Shown: positions 8,261 through 16,905, numbered from the stretch's first letter. The stretch is DNA of 60,872 nucleotides from Bradyrhizobium sp. AUGA SZCCT0283 (GCF_018130385.1 NZ_JAFCLU010000035.1:1-60872); one strand, 5' to 3'. Notes: a model not told the origin generated them from the sequence alone. Made by a program: numbers and translations.

Positions 8261-9619
8261 ATGGCACTTTTGGATGCCGCAGGCCGGGGGATACGCCCGG
8301 ATTTCAATCCCACGAATGTCAGGCCGGCGGATGGGGCCCCAAGCGATTCCATCAGGCAAGTGGCCTTTGCGGGCTGGCTGATCATTGCAGTCTTTTTCGG
8401 AGGCATCGGCGCCTGGGCCTACACCGCGCCGCTCAACGGCGCCGTTGTCGGCAATGCGGTTGTGAAAATTGATGGAAACCGCAAAAGCGTCCAGCATCTC
8501 GACGGCGGCATCGTCAAGGAGATGCGCGTCAGGGAAGGTGAAAGGGTCATTTCCGGCGATGTCCTGATCGTACTCGATGAGACGCAGGCGCGGGCAGAGT
8601 ATGACGTCCTGTCGCAACAATACGTGGTGCTTCGTGCCACCGAGGCCCGTTTGCTCAGCGAACTCGATCGCCGCTCCGAACTGGTGATGCCGGACGACCT
8701 CAAGACCCAGGACAGCTATTTCAAGAGCGTATGGAACGGCCAGGTCAGCCAGTTCGAAAGCCGCCGCGCAGCGCTTGAAGGACAGCGCAGTGTTATCCGA
8801 GAAAAGATTAATCAGCTGGGTTCGCAGATCGTTGGCGGCGAGGCACAGGTGAAAGCTTACACCGATCAAATTTCCTCAGTCCGTGCCGAAGCCAAGGACA
8901 TCGCGCCGCTGGTGGAACGGGGACTGATCGCCCGGCCGCGTATCCTGCAGCTAGAGCGCAGCGCCTTTGGCCTCGAGGGACAGATCGCCGATGCCAGCGC
9001 GAGTATCGCCAAGGCCCGCCAGGCGATTGCGGAACAGCAACAGCAGATCGCCCAGCTCGATAACGACCGGATGGCCGATATCACCAAGGATCTGCGTGAC
9101 ACCCAAGCCAAAATGCTCGAGGTGATCCCGAAGGCGATGAATGCCAAGGCGGTGCTCGGCCGTATGGAGATCCGCGCACCCTATTCCGGGCGGGTCGTGG
9201 CATTGACGGTCTTCTCGGTCGGCGGTGTTGTTCAGCGCGGTGAGAAGATACTCGACATCGTGCCCGATGAAGATGCTCTCACGATCGAAGCGCAGATTGC
9301 CGTCGAGGACATCAGCGACATCAAGCCGAACATGCGGGCAGAGGTCCATTTGACGGCCTACAAGCAGCGTATTGTCCCGATTGTTCATGGCGATGTTGTC
9401 CAGGTATCGGCGGACCGCCTCACCGACCCGAAAACCAATAACCCGTATTACATAGCCTTTGTCCGGATCGACGAGGGCGAACTGGCGGCGCTGCCCAACA
9501 TCAAGCTTTATCCCGGCATGCCCGCGACCGTGATGATCCCGACCATCCAGCGTACCGCTTTCGATTACGTCGTCGGGCCGCTCGTCATGTCGTTCAATCA
9601 CGCGTTTCGGCAGAAATAA
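8261..9619 (+). CDS. prtE: Type I secretion membrane fusion protein (HlyD/PrtE family)
   Basis: Periplasmic adaptor that links the ABC exporter to an outer-membrane TolC-type channel. The 452-residue protein has a short cytoplasmic N-terminus, one transmembrane segment (about 34-54), a lipoyl/barrel half containing VQHLDGGIVKEMRVREGE (about 86), a long coiled-coil hairpin (about 110-300) and a C-terminal barrel with IRAPYSGRVVALTVFSVGG (about 303). An AGGAAC ribosome site precedes the ATG, and the gene lies nine bases after the ATPase gene, so the two are probably co-transcribed. Family membership is clear; that its substrate is the upstream adhesin is inferred from position. Confidence 0.94.
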   Translation: MALLDAAGRGIRPDFNPTNVRPADGAPSDSIRQVAFAGWLIIAVFFGGIGAWAYTAPLNGAVVGNAVVKIDGNRKSVQHLDGGIVKEMRVREGERVISGDVLIVLDETQARAEYDVLSQQYVVLRATEARLLSELDRRSELVMPDDLKTQDSYFKSVWNGQVSQFESRRAALEGQRSVIREKINQLGSQIVGGEAQVKAYTDQISSVRAEAKDIAPLVERGLIARPRILQLERSAFGLEGQIADASASIAKARQAIAEQQQQIAQLDNDRMADITKDLRDTQAKMLEVIPKAMNAKAVLGRMEIRAPYSGRVVALTVFSVGGVVQRGEKILDIVPDEDALTIEAQIAVEDISDIKPNMRAEVHLTAYKQRIVPIVHGDVVQVSADRLTDPKTNNPYYIAFVRIDEGELAALPNIKLYPGMPATVMIPTIQRTAFDYVVGPLVMSFNHAFRQK

Positions 9620-10127
9620 GCCGGCCGCGTCGATGATGGCGCGCTGGAGCAACATGCAGGAATTGCAGGAATGACTGGGAGGGGCACGAGGTAAGTCCAG
9701 TCCGTCTATGGCCTCGACGTCATTGAATCCCGCCAAACCGTCCGTCGCAGCAGCTCGGGCAGGGTAGCCGCATCTTCAGAAGCCGGCACGAGAAATAGAT
9801 CAAGTTGCTGATCCGCCGCCCGTCTGTCGCGCGATGGCGCCCCCGTTCTGATTGGCACCCGACTGTCGGACTTCCGAAGAGATCTGTGGGGTGATCGCGG
9901 GGCATGCCGCAAACCAACAGACCAACTTGATTCAACCAGAGCGCCCCGGCCATGGCAAGAAACGGCCAGCGTTCACTTTGGGGCGGAGGATGCGGTTGTC
10001 TGGGATGAAGGAGCTTTTCGGGCCGCGCGATCGTGTGTTGGCTCGGGTAGGCTGGATCACCCAAGCCGATACGGTGTGGTAATGTGGGCCCGCCGCGATC
10101 GCCTGTCTTGAGCCGGAACATTGTGTC
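9620..10127. other. Intergenic region, no feature seen
   Basis: About 500 bases after the secretion operon with no supported gene. Open frames on both strands lack ribosome sites and recognisable composition. No terminator hairpin with a U-run was found. Confidence 0.4.
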
Positions 10128-11166
10128 GTGAATCATCATTATGACCCGGTGCATAACGAGGAAAGCCGCTTCAACGGTGCCCGTGATGACGTGATCATCA
10201 TTCCAATTGTTCTCGCCGTGCTCTCCGTGAACAAATTGCTGCAGCTCTTTTTTTCAATCTTGATGCGGCTACTCGATTTCGCCTTCCCGATTGCAATGCA
10301 GATTATCTGGCTTCCGTTCTTTGTGGCCAAGGGTATCGGCGATGTTACCGTTGTGCTCATAAGAGGCTCGTTGCGCTTGCTTCCGCTGTCCGAGTCGAAG
10401 CGTCGACAGTGGAGCAGACTGATAAGCCGTAACTGGTCTTGGCTTCGGCGGAAGTTGAGCTATCGGGCGTTCGAACAAGCTGTCCATATTGCCTTTGAAG
10501 GCGGCATGGCATGGATGTTCCGGAAATGCCGGCATCTCACACCGAACACAGCATTGCTCGTGATCCTGGGCGCGGTGATTTGGCTCCCGCTCTCTTTCGG
10601 GACCGCAACGGCGATGCACGCGATATTGTTTGCCAAGCTTGCGTCCTGGCCAGCCTGGATGCAGGTCTTCCATCCGCTGGCTACTGTCGTGGCCAAGAGC
10701 AAGCTGTTGGTGCTTCCGGTGTACCCGGCCGCATGGCCTCAGGCCAGAAAACACACTTTGGTTCAGTTTGCATTCAGGATCTATCAAGCCATCAAGCGCC
10801 TGTATGTGATCGAAAAGGCGGGCTCTCGCTATCGTCAGGCAGAAATTGCTGGCGTCGCGGCGCTTGAGATGCTCGGACGGCGCCGCCAGCCTCGAATCCA
10901 TGTCGAGGTGGTTCGGCACGTTGCTTGGTGCGAACCGTTTCGGCGTCGCAAGGCCCACTCTCAAGATGCGTTCTTTCATTGCGCGATGGTCAATTAAGTT
11001 TTCGCCCGAATACTACGAAGCTGAGGAACGGCTCGCTTCAGGTGCCATCTCTAACGAACAGCAAGCCACGAACGCCCCGATGACCAACAGGGGCGCGCCG
11101 AACCCAGGCAAGATTCCTGCTCCGTCAAATTTGCGAAATGAAGCGAGACCGATAGAAGATGGCTGA
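10128..11166 (+). pseudogene. Multi-span membrane protein interrupted by a frameshift
   Basis: The first frame encodes about 245 sensible residues: hydrophobic stretches near residues 22-75 and 145-200, and a basic, helical segment ending KAGSRYRQAEIAGVAALEML. From about 10870 the frame becomes Arg-rich and unlikely, while the +1 frame continues sensibly with FGVARPTLKMRSFIARWSIK, then FSPEYYEAEERL, to a stop at 11164-11166. A single indel near 10870 would join the two into one protein of about 345 residues. It is either a pseudogene or a sequencing error. The family is an uncharacterised membrane protein; function is unknown. The start (GTG at 10128) is uncertain. Confidence 0.6.
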
Positions 11167-11190
11167 CCCGTTCGATTTAAATCTCGCGAC

Positions 11191-11379
11191 CTACGGGGTC
11201 GGCGTGCCGCCCTTAGCGATCTGCATTACGAGCTTTCCAAAGGGACTTTCCGCAGCTTGAGAGTCTGGGCTCGCCGCCAGAAGTTCGCGAGCGGCTTTAG
11301 CGGGCGAATTAGCGTTTGATGTTGCGTTCGAGTTCGCATGTGTGACCGCTTGGGCACCGGCTGTGATAGGAAGGGACAT
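11191..11379 (-). CDS. Small Ala-rich hypothetical protein
   Basis: A 62-residue frame has a strong GGAGG eight bases before its ATG, which makes it credible despite its size. The N-terminus is low-complexity (Ala, Asn, Ser), and the C-terminus SPFGKLVMQIAKGG looks like a short conserved helix seen in small rhizobial proteins. No signal peptide or membrane segment is present. It converges with the frameshifted membrane gene. Function is unknown. Confidence 0.55.
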   Translation of the reverse strand: MSLPITAGAQAVTHANSNATSNANSPAKAARELLAASPDSQAAESPFGKLVMQIAKGGTPTP

Positions 11380-11844
11380 CTAAACCTCCGTTCAGGACAC
11401 AGAGAATCGTAGCAAGCAAAATGCCAATTTGCTGGCGGTTGAAATTGTTGAACTATTTCGCAGCATTGATCGAGATGCTCGGCAATTAGTTCCTACGTCC
11501 GGCAAAAAGGGCCCATCGGCTTGCGCACCCGGACCAAACGGGTGAGACCGCTGCAATTCTTCATGGAGCAGATGGGGCCGCCCGAAACTTGAAAAGCCGG
11601 ACGGCCCCCTGCCGACCATTCCAATTGCCCCTGCTTCAACGAGCGATGACCGGCGCGAGTCCAAGGTCCCAGCAAGATATAGCAGCCGAGGGGAAGCTAC
11701 GAACTTCCGCCCCGGGCTCCACGAAGGATGCACTCCAAAAAAACCTGTGCACTATCGAATGTATGTTCCACATTTAACTGACTCTCGGCGAGAGAGCGAG
11801 ATAGTTTTTGCCTTTTAAAGAAACTCCGTTGCGTCTCGAGGCGT
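11380..11844. other. Intergenic region, no gene seen
   Basis: Divergent gap between the small minus-strand gene and the next plus-strand gene, so it probably holds the promoters of both. Open frames here lack ribosome sites. No repeats or hairpins of note were seen. Confidence 0.4.
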
Positions 11845-12240
11845 GTGGTGAGTTTTCAGATTACAATATTGAAGGTATTGGCCGGTCATCCGGGCGGTCG
11901 CGCTTCGCTCGCCGATCTTAAGCGCGCAGTTGTGGTTCTCGTCTCTAGCGGCCCAGATTGGACAGACCGGACGAAGCGCTTGGCCATGCGCGCGCCGGGC
12001 CTCGATATCTTCAGTCAATCATTTGTCCTCCGGGACGGAGCCGGGTGGCATATCACTGATGCCGGCCGAACGTTTCTAGCTTCCCTCGAAACACCGATTC
12101 AAGTGATCGCCGGAGAGGAAACGCCGACGGAAGAACTTGTAAGGCCGGTGCCGCCACCAGCATTGCCGCAGATGAGGTTTGTTAGCCTGAACAGGAAGCG
12201 TCGTCGGGCCGCGCGCCGAAGACGGCCTGCGGCAGCATAG
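11845..12240 (+). CDS. Winged-helix-like domain protein, hypothetical
   Basis: The 131-residue protein starts with an alpha/beta unit, FQITILKVLAGHPGGRASL, then LDIFSQSFVLRD and WHITDAGRTFLASLE, followed by a basic tail rich in Arg. The pattern of helix, DLK helix and a strand ending ITDAGR resembles winged-helix N-terminal domains such as Mrr-N (inference). The same unit forms the N-terminus of the 420-residue protein at 54992-56254. Two GTG codons in a row serve as start; GAGG lies four to six bases before them. Nucleic-acid binding is plausible from the Arg-rich tail but not shown. Confidence 0.65.
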   Translation: MVSFQITILKVLAGHPGGRASLADLKRAVVVLVSSGPDWTDRTKRLAMRAPGLDIFSQSFVLRDGAGWHITDAGRTFLASLETPIQVIAGEETPTEELVRPVPPPALPQMRFVSLNRKRRRAARRRRPAAA

Positions 12241-12314
12241 CTTTCGGAGCGCCTACATGTGCATCCGGACGAGGAGACGTAAAGGGCTCGAAGTTTGCGA
12301 AACGGACAGCACCG

Positions 12315-12455
12315 GATTGATGTGCCTGTTTTGATACAACGACGGGCCAAACAGGGTGGCCAACGTGTCCAGCGCGTGTCACACGATCACGGCATGTTAC
12401 TTGCCACCTAGCGATCATACTCCGCTGGGTGGCGTTGTGCATTTGAGGTGGTGAG
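12315..12455 (-). repeat. Dispersed repeat, copy B
   Basis: Closely related to copy A (376-565) but lacking about 50 internal bases; the last 45 bases are nearly identical to A. The core in reverse complement also matches copies C and D. It lies in the non-coding gap 12241-12660, in which nothing else was recognised. Confidence 0.7.
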
Positions 12456-12660
12456 ATCACGCCTTACGTCTGGGCGCGCCGAGCCGATCACACCGTTAAC
12501 GCCGAGCGAGCAATGCGGGCCTTGAGGATATCAGTCTCGGCCGTTGCTCAGGGTTAGGCTAAAAAGGGCAACTAGCGTCGATTTTTGTCGAGCACGCAGG
12601 CCGTCGCCCGACACTCGCATTGGGGAGGTCATCACCTCTAACAGCAACGCTGGCAGTTGA

Positions 12661-12945
12661 ATGAGGTCGACCCTGAGGTTGCCCGGCCAAAGCTCAATGC
12701 AGCAGGCTACCTGCGTCGTCCGGACCAGCAACGAGATCTTTGCCAAGCGCCTCTTCTTCTCTCTGAAAGAGCCGGACCCGACCATTACCAAAAAAGTTAA
12801 TCAGGAAATGAGCCTTGGGGATCTTGATCAGGTGAGCGGAGGGGTCAGTATTAGTGATCTGAAGGTCGAAGCAGCCGCTAAATACGACAGCGCCACGTCT
12901 GCCGCCACCACGCAACTGGTTACAGGGATTGCAGCGGCCACCTGA
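12661..12945 (+). CDS. Small peptide with a double-glycine leader-like motif
   Basis: The frame contains EMSLGDLDQVSGGVSISDL. The pattern L-x-x-L-D-x-V-x-G-G matches double-glycine leaders of peptides exported and cleaved by ABC transporters with a C39 peptidase. Cleavage after GG would release a 33-residue Ala/Thr/Ser-rich peptide. The start is uncertain: the ATG at 12661 has no clear ribosome site and the internal ATG at 12808 gives only a 12-residue leader. No peptidase-containing exporter was found in the window, and the local type I ATPase lacks that domain. It could instead be a chance motif or remnant. Confidence 0.4.
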   Translation: MRSTLRLPGQSSMQQATCVVRTSNEIFAKRLFFSLKEPDPTITKKVNQEMSLGDLDQVSGGVSISDLKVEAAAKYDSATSAATTQLVTGIAAAT

Positions 12946-13067
12946 CGAGCGCGGGGAGTGCCTTCACGTCCTCCGGTAAGCGCCGATAGCCCCGCCTCAG
13001 TTAGCGGGCTCTCCCGTTCTGACGACGAGCTTTCCCACACCCCGATCGCCGGTCCAGATCGAAGGGC

Positions 13068-13448
13068 TCATTCGAGCACGATGCCCCCCAAGCCGGTGAG
13101 CCTCGGTATTCCTTCTCGCATCTCGACGAAGCCCAGATCCATGAGCGCCGCTAGGTCATTCTCGCTGACAGGCGACATTTTCGTTCGCTTGCCTCGGATA
13201 GATTCCCTCGCTGCCTTAGTAACGACCGTGAATCCGTTGAAAGTCAGCCAGTCTGTGAGCGGCCGGGTTGTACTGTAACTCGCGTTATCTTCGATGATTG
13301 AGGTGTAGTAGTATGCGCGGACCAACGTTCCACGCCTCGCGAACTCTGCCAGGAGGCGTTTAAAATCGATTTCAAAGCCGAGAGCCTTGGCGGTGAAATC
13401 CAGGTTCAGGCCATCGATGAACAGGGCTGCTTTGTGAAAAGCCAACAT
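13068..13448 (-). pseudogene. NYN-domain (DUF88/LabA-like) protein, truncated and C-terminally replaced
   Basis: The first 75 or so residues match an NYN-domain start: KAALFIDGLNLDF with its Asp and Asn, then LVRAYYYTSIIEDN and LTDWLTFNGFTVVTK. NYN proteins are putative RNases whose remaining acidic residues lie in a following K-G-N-M-D type motif. That motif is absent; the protein continues with an unrelated tail (SENDLAALMDLGFVEMREG) and stops early. The tail resembles the end of another protein, so an in-frame deletion or fusion is likely. The ATG at 13448 is preferred to a TTG 15 bases upstream. Catalysis is probably lost. Confidence 0.7.
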
Positions 13449-13463
13449 ATAAAGCCCGGACAA

Positions 13464-13860
13464 TAATTAAAAAATCTCAGCATCAGAAACCACGTCCGTG
13501 GCAGTCGGACCTCGGACGAGGTTTTCGGGCCTGAGAAAAACTCAAACCCAGCGCTTAGCAGGAGCGCCGGTAAAAATGCTACCAGTCGGTGCCATCGCGG
13601 AACAGCGAATTCGGGAAAATCGATATTTCTACCGGGAGCAAGTGGCAATGGACCCGCGTTTGAAAGGACATCTGGGGATACCAGGAATGCGCGACCTCAG
13701 CGCACGTCCCCCTTAAGGCGGCGGGGTCGTTTTTTCCCGACTCGCGGGTAATAGAACGATCTAGGCCCTGGCAGATTTTGAAAGGCGCTCTCCTTGGCGA
13801 TCCCGCCCCCAAGGCCGCCGGGAGGCAAGGGCGGTCTTAGTGCCCTTGGGTGCTGGGCCT
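13464..13860. other. Intergenic region, no feature seen
   Basis: About 400 bases between the NYN remnant and the microsatellite. The short open frames have no supporting ribosome site. No repeat copy was recognised here. Confidence 0.35.
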
Positions 13861-13900
13861 CATCTCATCTCATCTCATCTCATCTCATCTCATCTCATCT
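13861..13900 (+). repeat. Pentanucleotide microsatellite (CATCT) x 8
   Basis: Eight perfect tandem units of CATCT, 40 bases, lying 33 bases beyond the stop of the minus-strand response regulator gene. The unit length is not a multiple of three, so slippage would change any overlapping reading frame; a short plus-strand frame (13850-14047) crosses it but is not otherwise convincing. Confidence 0.95.
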
Positions 13901-13932
13901 CCACATCGATCGCACCTCGAAGCGGCCTTGTC

Positions 13933-14318
13933 TTATCCCGTAGTTGGCGGTGCATTGAGCAGGTTTGCAACCGACGTCACAAGCTGCGCCGGGGCAAACG
14001 GCTTGGCGACTAGGATGCTGTTGGGGACGCCCTTGGAGGGCCACTGATCGGCACTCGCTCCGGTCATGTAGATGATTGGGAAGGCAGGGTCGATTTCTCG
14101 GGCCGCTTTGGCAACCTCCCATCCATCGATCTTGCCAAGCAAATTGACGTCGGTGACAAGCGCTCGGTATTTGCTACTTCCACCTTTAAGCAGTGTCAAA
14201 GCCTCTTCGCCCGAGGTGGCAATGGCCGTTCCAAAACCGCCATCTGTGAGCGCCTCTTCGATCACACCCGAAGCAGCGGGTCGTCTTCAACGACCATGAC
14301 CACAACTAAGTCGCTCAC
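13933..14318 (-). pseudogene. Single-domain response regulator with one-base frameshift
   Basis: Receiver domain of a two-component system. A GTG at 14318, with an AGGA ribosome site, opens a frame reading VVVMVVEDDPLLRV, holding the acidic pair of the receiver pocket, and then meets TGA. One base later in phase, the sequence continues IEEALTDGGFGTAIATSGEE through the phospho-acceptor Asp (ALVTDVNL), the Thr switch (IYMTGAS) and the conserved Lys (LVAKPFAP). Adding one base near 14266 restores a normal 128-residue receiver. No output domain follows. It is a pseudogene unless the indel is an error. No partner kinase is present. Confidence 0.8.
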
Positions 14319-14402
14319 GTTTGCTTTTCCTTGCCTGCCTCTAACACCACGCAGTGGTGGGCGATTGGTTCCGGCGGCGACAGCGAGGCTCCGACCGCCC
14401 CA

Positions 14403-14490
14403 ACGCACAACGCCGCCCAAGCGGAGTATGATCGCTGAGCGGCGTCGGCCTAGCCCCGGACTGAAAATTTTCCGGCAGGGATATGTTTAT
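14403..14490 (+). repeat. Dispersed repeat, copy C
   Basis: Matches copy D (41521-41608) over nearly 90 bases, both starting with CAACGCACA and sharing CCTAGCCCCGGA and CTGAAAATT blocks. The GCGGAGTATGATCGCT core is also in the reverse complement of copies A and B. Non-coding. Confidence 0.7.
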
Positions 14491-14554
14491 ACTACGAGCG
14501 CTGAGGTTCAATAATCACAACGTAACCCAAATGGGTGAAGCAAGCCGGAGCGTG

Positions 14555-14800
14555 TCAGCGTATTTCATCGTCAGATGTTGGTCCCGAATATAATGCCGCG
14601 CCTTTTTCCAACGCCTCTTTGAAGACAGTCTTCAGATCCGGATTGCTTAGAAGTTCGTCAGCGGCGCTGAACCTTGCGTCGGGTTGCCATTCTGCGCCAG
14701 GCAGCGGCTGGGGCAAATCCCATTCCTTCATGACGTAGGCAATCCGATCGGTCCGCCGGCCTCGGCTCATCCATTCGATGTATTTGAGCAAGCCAGACAT
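14555..14800 (-). CDS. Small hypothetical protein
   Basis: An 81-residue soluble protein of balanced composition (LLKYIEWMSRGRRTDRIAYV at the start, then a Pro-rich turn and a helical C-terminus with DLKTVFKEALEKGA). It lies 12 bases downstream of the next small gene on the same strand, so the two probably form an operon. No strong ribosome site is visible, consistent with translational coupling. The family is not recognised; no export signal is present. Confidence 0.55.
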   Translation of the reverse strand: MSGLLKYIEWMSRGRRTDRIAYVMKEWDLPQPLPGAEWQPDARFSAADELLSNPDLKTVFKEALEKGAALYSGPTSDDEIR

Positions 14801-14812
14801 TCGTTCAATCGC

Positions 14813-15007
14813 TTATCGCTCAGAGCTGGTGCCACGACTTTCGAATTTCAGGTCGACTGGTGTTAGCGATGTAGGCGTTTTACGGCCACCGTCCTCATAT
14901 CTCGCCGCCAAGTCCTGGAGGCGATTCTTGATAAACGGATCGGCGGCTTTGTCTGCCAACTCTCGCACGGCTTGAGCGCGCTGCTTCTTAAATTGCTCGG
15001 AAAGCAT
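14813..15007 (-). CDS. Small helical hypothetical protein
   Basis: The 64-residue product is mostly helical and charged (FKKQRAQAVRELADKAADPF) and ends in a short tail containing LKFESRG. GAGG lies about seven bases before the ATG. The composition is typical of a widespread class of small cytoplasmic rhizobial proteins without known function. It is the first gene of a likely two-gene operon with the 81-residue protein just downstream. Confidence 0.65.
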   Translation of the reverse strand: MLSEQFKKQRAQAVRELADKAADPFIKNRLQDLAARYEDGGRKTPTSLTPVDLKFESRGTSSER

Positions 15008-15048
15008 GTTTGGTCCTCAAACGCTACGGACAAATTGGTGGTTGTCAG

Positions 15049-15080
15049 AAAAAGCACCCCGATCGTTCGGATCGGGGCGC
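15049..15080 (-). terminator. Rho-independent terminator of the DUF3303-like gene
   Basis: On the minus strand an eight-pair stem (CCCCGATC with GATCGGGG at 15057-15077, five-base loop) is followed by a run of five T. It lies 16 bases beyond the stop of the gene at 15096-15422. Confidence 0.85.
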
Positions 15081-15095
15081 TCCCGCGTCTTCGTA

Positions 15096-15422
15096 TTATG
15101 CCTTCGACGCTTGCTTGGCCCACGCGAGCGAAACCGCGTTTATTGGAACGGATTCTCCGATATCGAGTACCGGCGTGATATTCACATCATTCCAGAAGTT
15201 ATACTTCGCGGCGAAGGTGGTGATAGCCTTGGGATCGTTCGTTTCAACTAGGATATAGCCGCCGCGTCCTGCCAGATTAGCCACGAACGCGTGGATAGTC
15301 AGACCCTTCTCGTCTTCCGGTTTCCATTTGCTGAAAGCGGTGAGGAGCGCCTCCGACCCAGCGAAGTTTTGGTCAAAGGAAAGGCCAGTTGTGCGGACGG
15401 TGTATTCAATCATGTATTTCAT
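15096..15422 (-). CDS. DUF3303-like protein
   Basis: The 108-residue soluble protein starts MKYMIEYTVRTTGLSF. It continues with an alpha/beta pattern (LTIHAFVANLAGRGGYILVE, then DPKAITTFAAKYNFWNDVNI and TPVLDIGES) typical of small DUF3303 ferredoxin-like folds of unknown function. The ATG at 15422 with a GGGGGA site before it is preferred to the longer frame start at 15449. It has its own strong terminator, so it is likely a single-gene transcript. Confidence 0.75.
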   Translation of the reverse strand: MKYMIEYTVRTTGLSFDQNFAGSEALLTAFSKWKPEDEKGLTIHAFVANLAGRGGYILVETNDPKAITTFAAKYNFWNDVNITPVLDIGESVPINAVSLAWAKQASKA

Positions 15423-15589
15423 GAAATCCCCCTGCAAAATTGGGCGCAATAATCAAACGACGCATCAGCATGCTCCGAAGGCAACGCTCTGACAAGACCG
15501 ACGAAGCTGGCTTCCGGCCACTAAGTAGAAATACGGTACCGCGGCAGCCTGAGCGCCGGCATGTGCGCATCTTGAACGTGGCGATCGCT

Positions 15590-15771
15590 TACCGATAGCG
15601 GCAGGTCGGCGTCGCGCGTATTTCCAGGCGGTGGCACATTGACGGCGATACTCGCTGAAGTCCGTTTTGTGTGCATCGCGGAAGGTAGTCTTTCCACGCG
15701 GCCTCAAAGGCGGCCCGCGCCTGCTCGAAGCTTGATCCGTAGCCGGAAGGACGCTGCCCGCGGTGCGACAC
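15590..15771 (-). pseudogene. Fragment of a conserved small protein, frameshifted
   Basis: One frame reads GSSFEQARAAFEAAWKDYLP followed by RCTQ; the next frame continues DFSEYRRQCATAWKYARR. Together these give the signature of a family of about 100-residue rhizobial proteins (an AAFEAAW helix, then a Y-R-R-Q-x-A-x-T-A-W-K-Y helix). At least one indel near 15690 separates the halves, and the N-terminal part upstream of 15771 is not recognisable. No start or stop appears intact. Confidence 0.55.
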
Positions 15772-16093
15772 GGGCTAGAAGCCGCAGTGCCATTGCTTGG
15801 CGTGCATCGGCAAGCCGGCTGGACCGCGAACGTGCCAACCGGAACGTCACTTTAGTAGACGTGCCAAGTGTCGGAGCGTTTGGGATGAGGGCGGCGGATC
15901 AGTTCGGGCATGCGCTATTGAGGCGCGGCCCCGCGGCTATGGCAAATTTTTCAATCCCTTGGGGATCGGGACGGGGTGCGCAGCTCCACTAGCTTCCCAA
16001 AATTGTCGACGATCATTCTTGTACCGATAGGAACTTTCAGAAATTCTGCGATTGCAGTTTTGTTCACTGATGCGAACCCGAGGAGTGTTTGCA

Positions 16094-16314
16094 ATGGCAA
16101 CCCAAGTCGTGATGGACCACAATGGCGATACGCGCTACGACTTTGATCCGAATAACCCGCAGGCGCTGCAGGAAGCAGAAGAGCGCTGTAGGCAGGTAAC
16201 AGGCGTTGGCTTTACAGCGGCAACGAGAATTCCGCTGGAAAACCGGTGGTAACCAGAAAGTTCGACCCAGCGGCCGAGGAAACTCTATTCTTCCCAAGGC
16301 TAGTCGGCGGCTAG
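16094..16314 (+). pseudogene. Small conserved protein with frameshift
   Basis: AGGAG and an ATG open the frame MATQVVMDHNGDTRYDFDPN, continuing through EERCRQVTGVGFTAA, then stop early at a TAA near 16252. From about 16225 the next frame reads GKPVVTRKFDPAAEETLFFP and ends RLVGG at a TAG at 16312-16314. This is a natural C-terminus. One indel near 16222-16230 would restore a protein of about 73 residues. Function of the family is unknown. The pattern of good start, good end and one break is the same as for neighbouring genes. Confidence 0.7.
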
Positions 16315-16323
16315 TCCCGTCTT

Positions 16324-16905
16324 CGACAAATCGAGGCGAACCGGCGCAACGCCCTCCGAAGCACCGGTCCCAGCACCGCGGAGGGCAAAGAGATCGCGCC
16401 AAGACGCTGTCCGGCACGGGCTGTGTGCAGAAACCGTGGTCGAGTTGGCCGAGGATACCGATGACTTCGCGCCTTCGAAGCCGCCATCATTGCTGATAAC
16501 GACGCCCGGACCGCAGTCGAGCGCGAATTGGTGCTTCGGCTGGCATCGCTGCTGTGGCGGCTCCGCCGCGCCACCTCGATAGACCGATCTGCTTCGGATC
16601 CAGGCCGAGATTTTGCGCGATCGGCGCGAAAACGCCGGTTGCAAGATCAGGGCAGGGGCATCCCCCTTGCACCTTCGCGTCCTTGAGCGGGGTGATGTCA
16701 CCGCCAACGGCTGGCACGACGACCAATCCTGCGACACCCCGTCAATTCCCGATCCGCGATATCTAACCCACAGCTTCCAGCGGCTCGTCAATCTTGACAA
16801 CGGCCTATTCGAGAGCCTCGGGCGCTATGAGACCGCGCTTTGGCGGCAGATCGCGCAGATCCTGCTGGTTTCCAGTCGGCCAAACAAAGCTGACTGCCAG
16901 CCGCG
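16324..16905 (+). pseudogene. Degraded copy of the RHGLTAETVI-family protein
   Basis: Across several frames this stretch encodes RQIEANRRNALRSTGPSTAE, then RQDAVRHGLCAETVV, AVERELVLRLASLLWRLRRA and LGRYETALWRQIAQILLV. The order and spacing match the intact protein at 50128-50775. At least three frame changes are needed. A central part of about 150 bases is poorly recognisable. No function is known for the family; it is the second gene of the ERF-HNH module at 50-52 kb, and here it stands alone. Confidence 0.8.

Noticed and set aside
9720..10154. 144-codon minus-strand frame
   Set aside because: No ribosome site or family features; rich in His, Pro and Arg like other shadow frames.
13861..13900. 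CATCT array as a CRISPR or origin iteron
   Set aside because: Units are five bases with no spacers, so it is a microsatellite.
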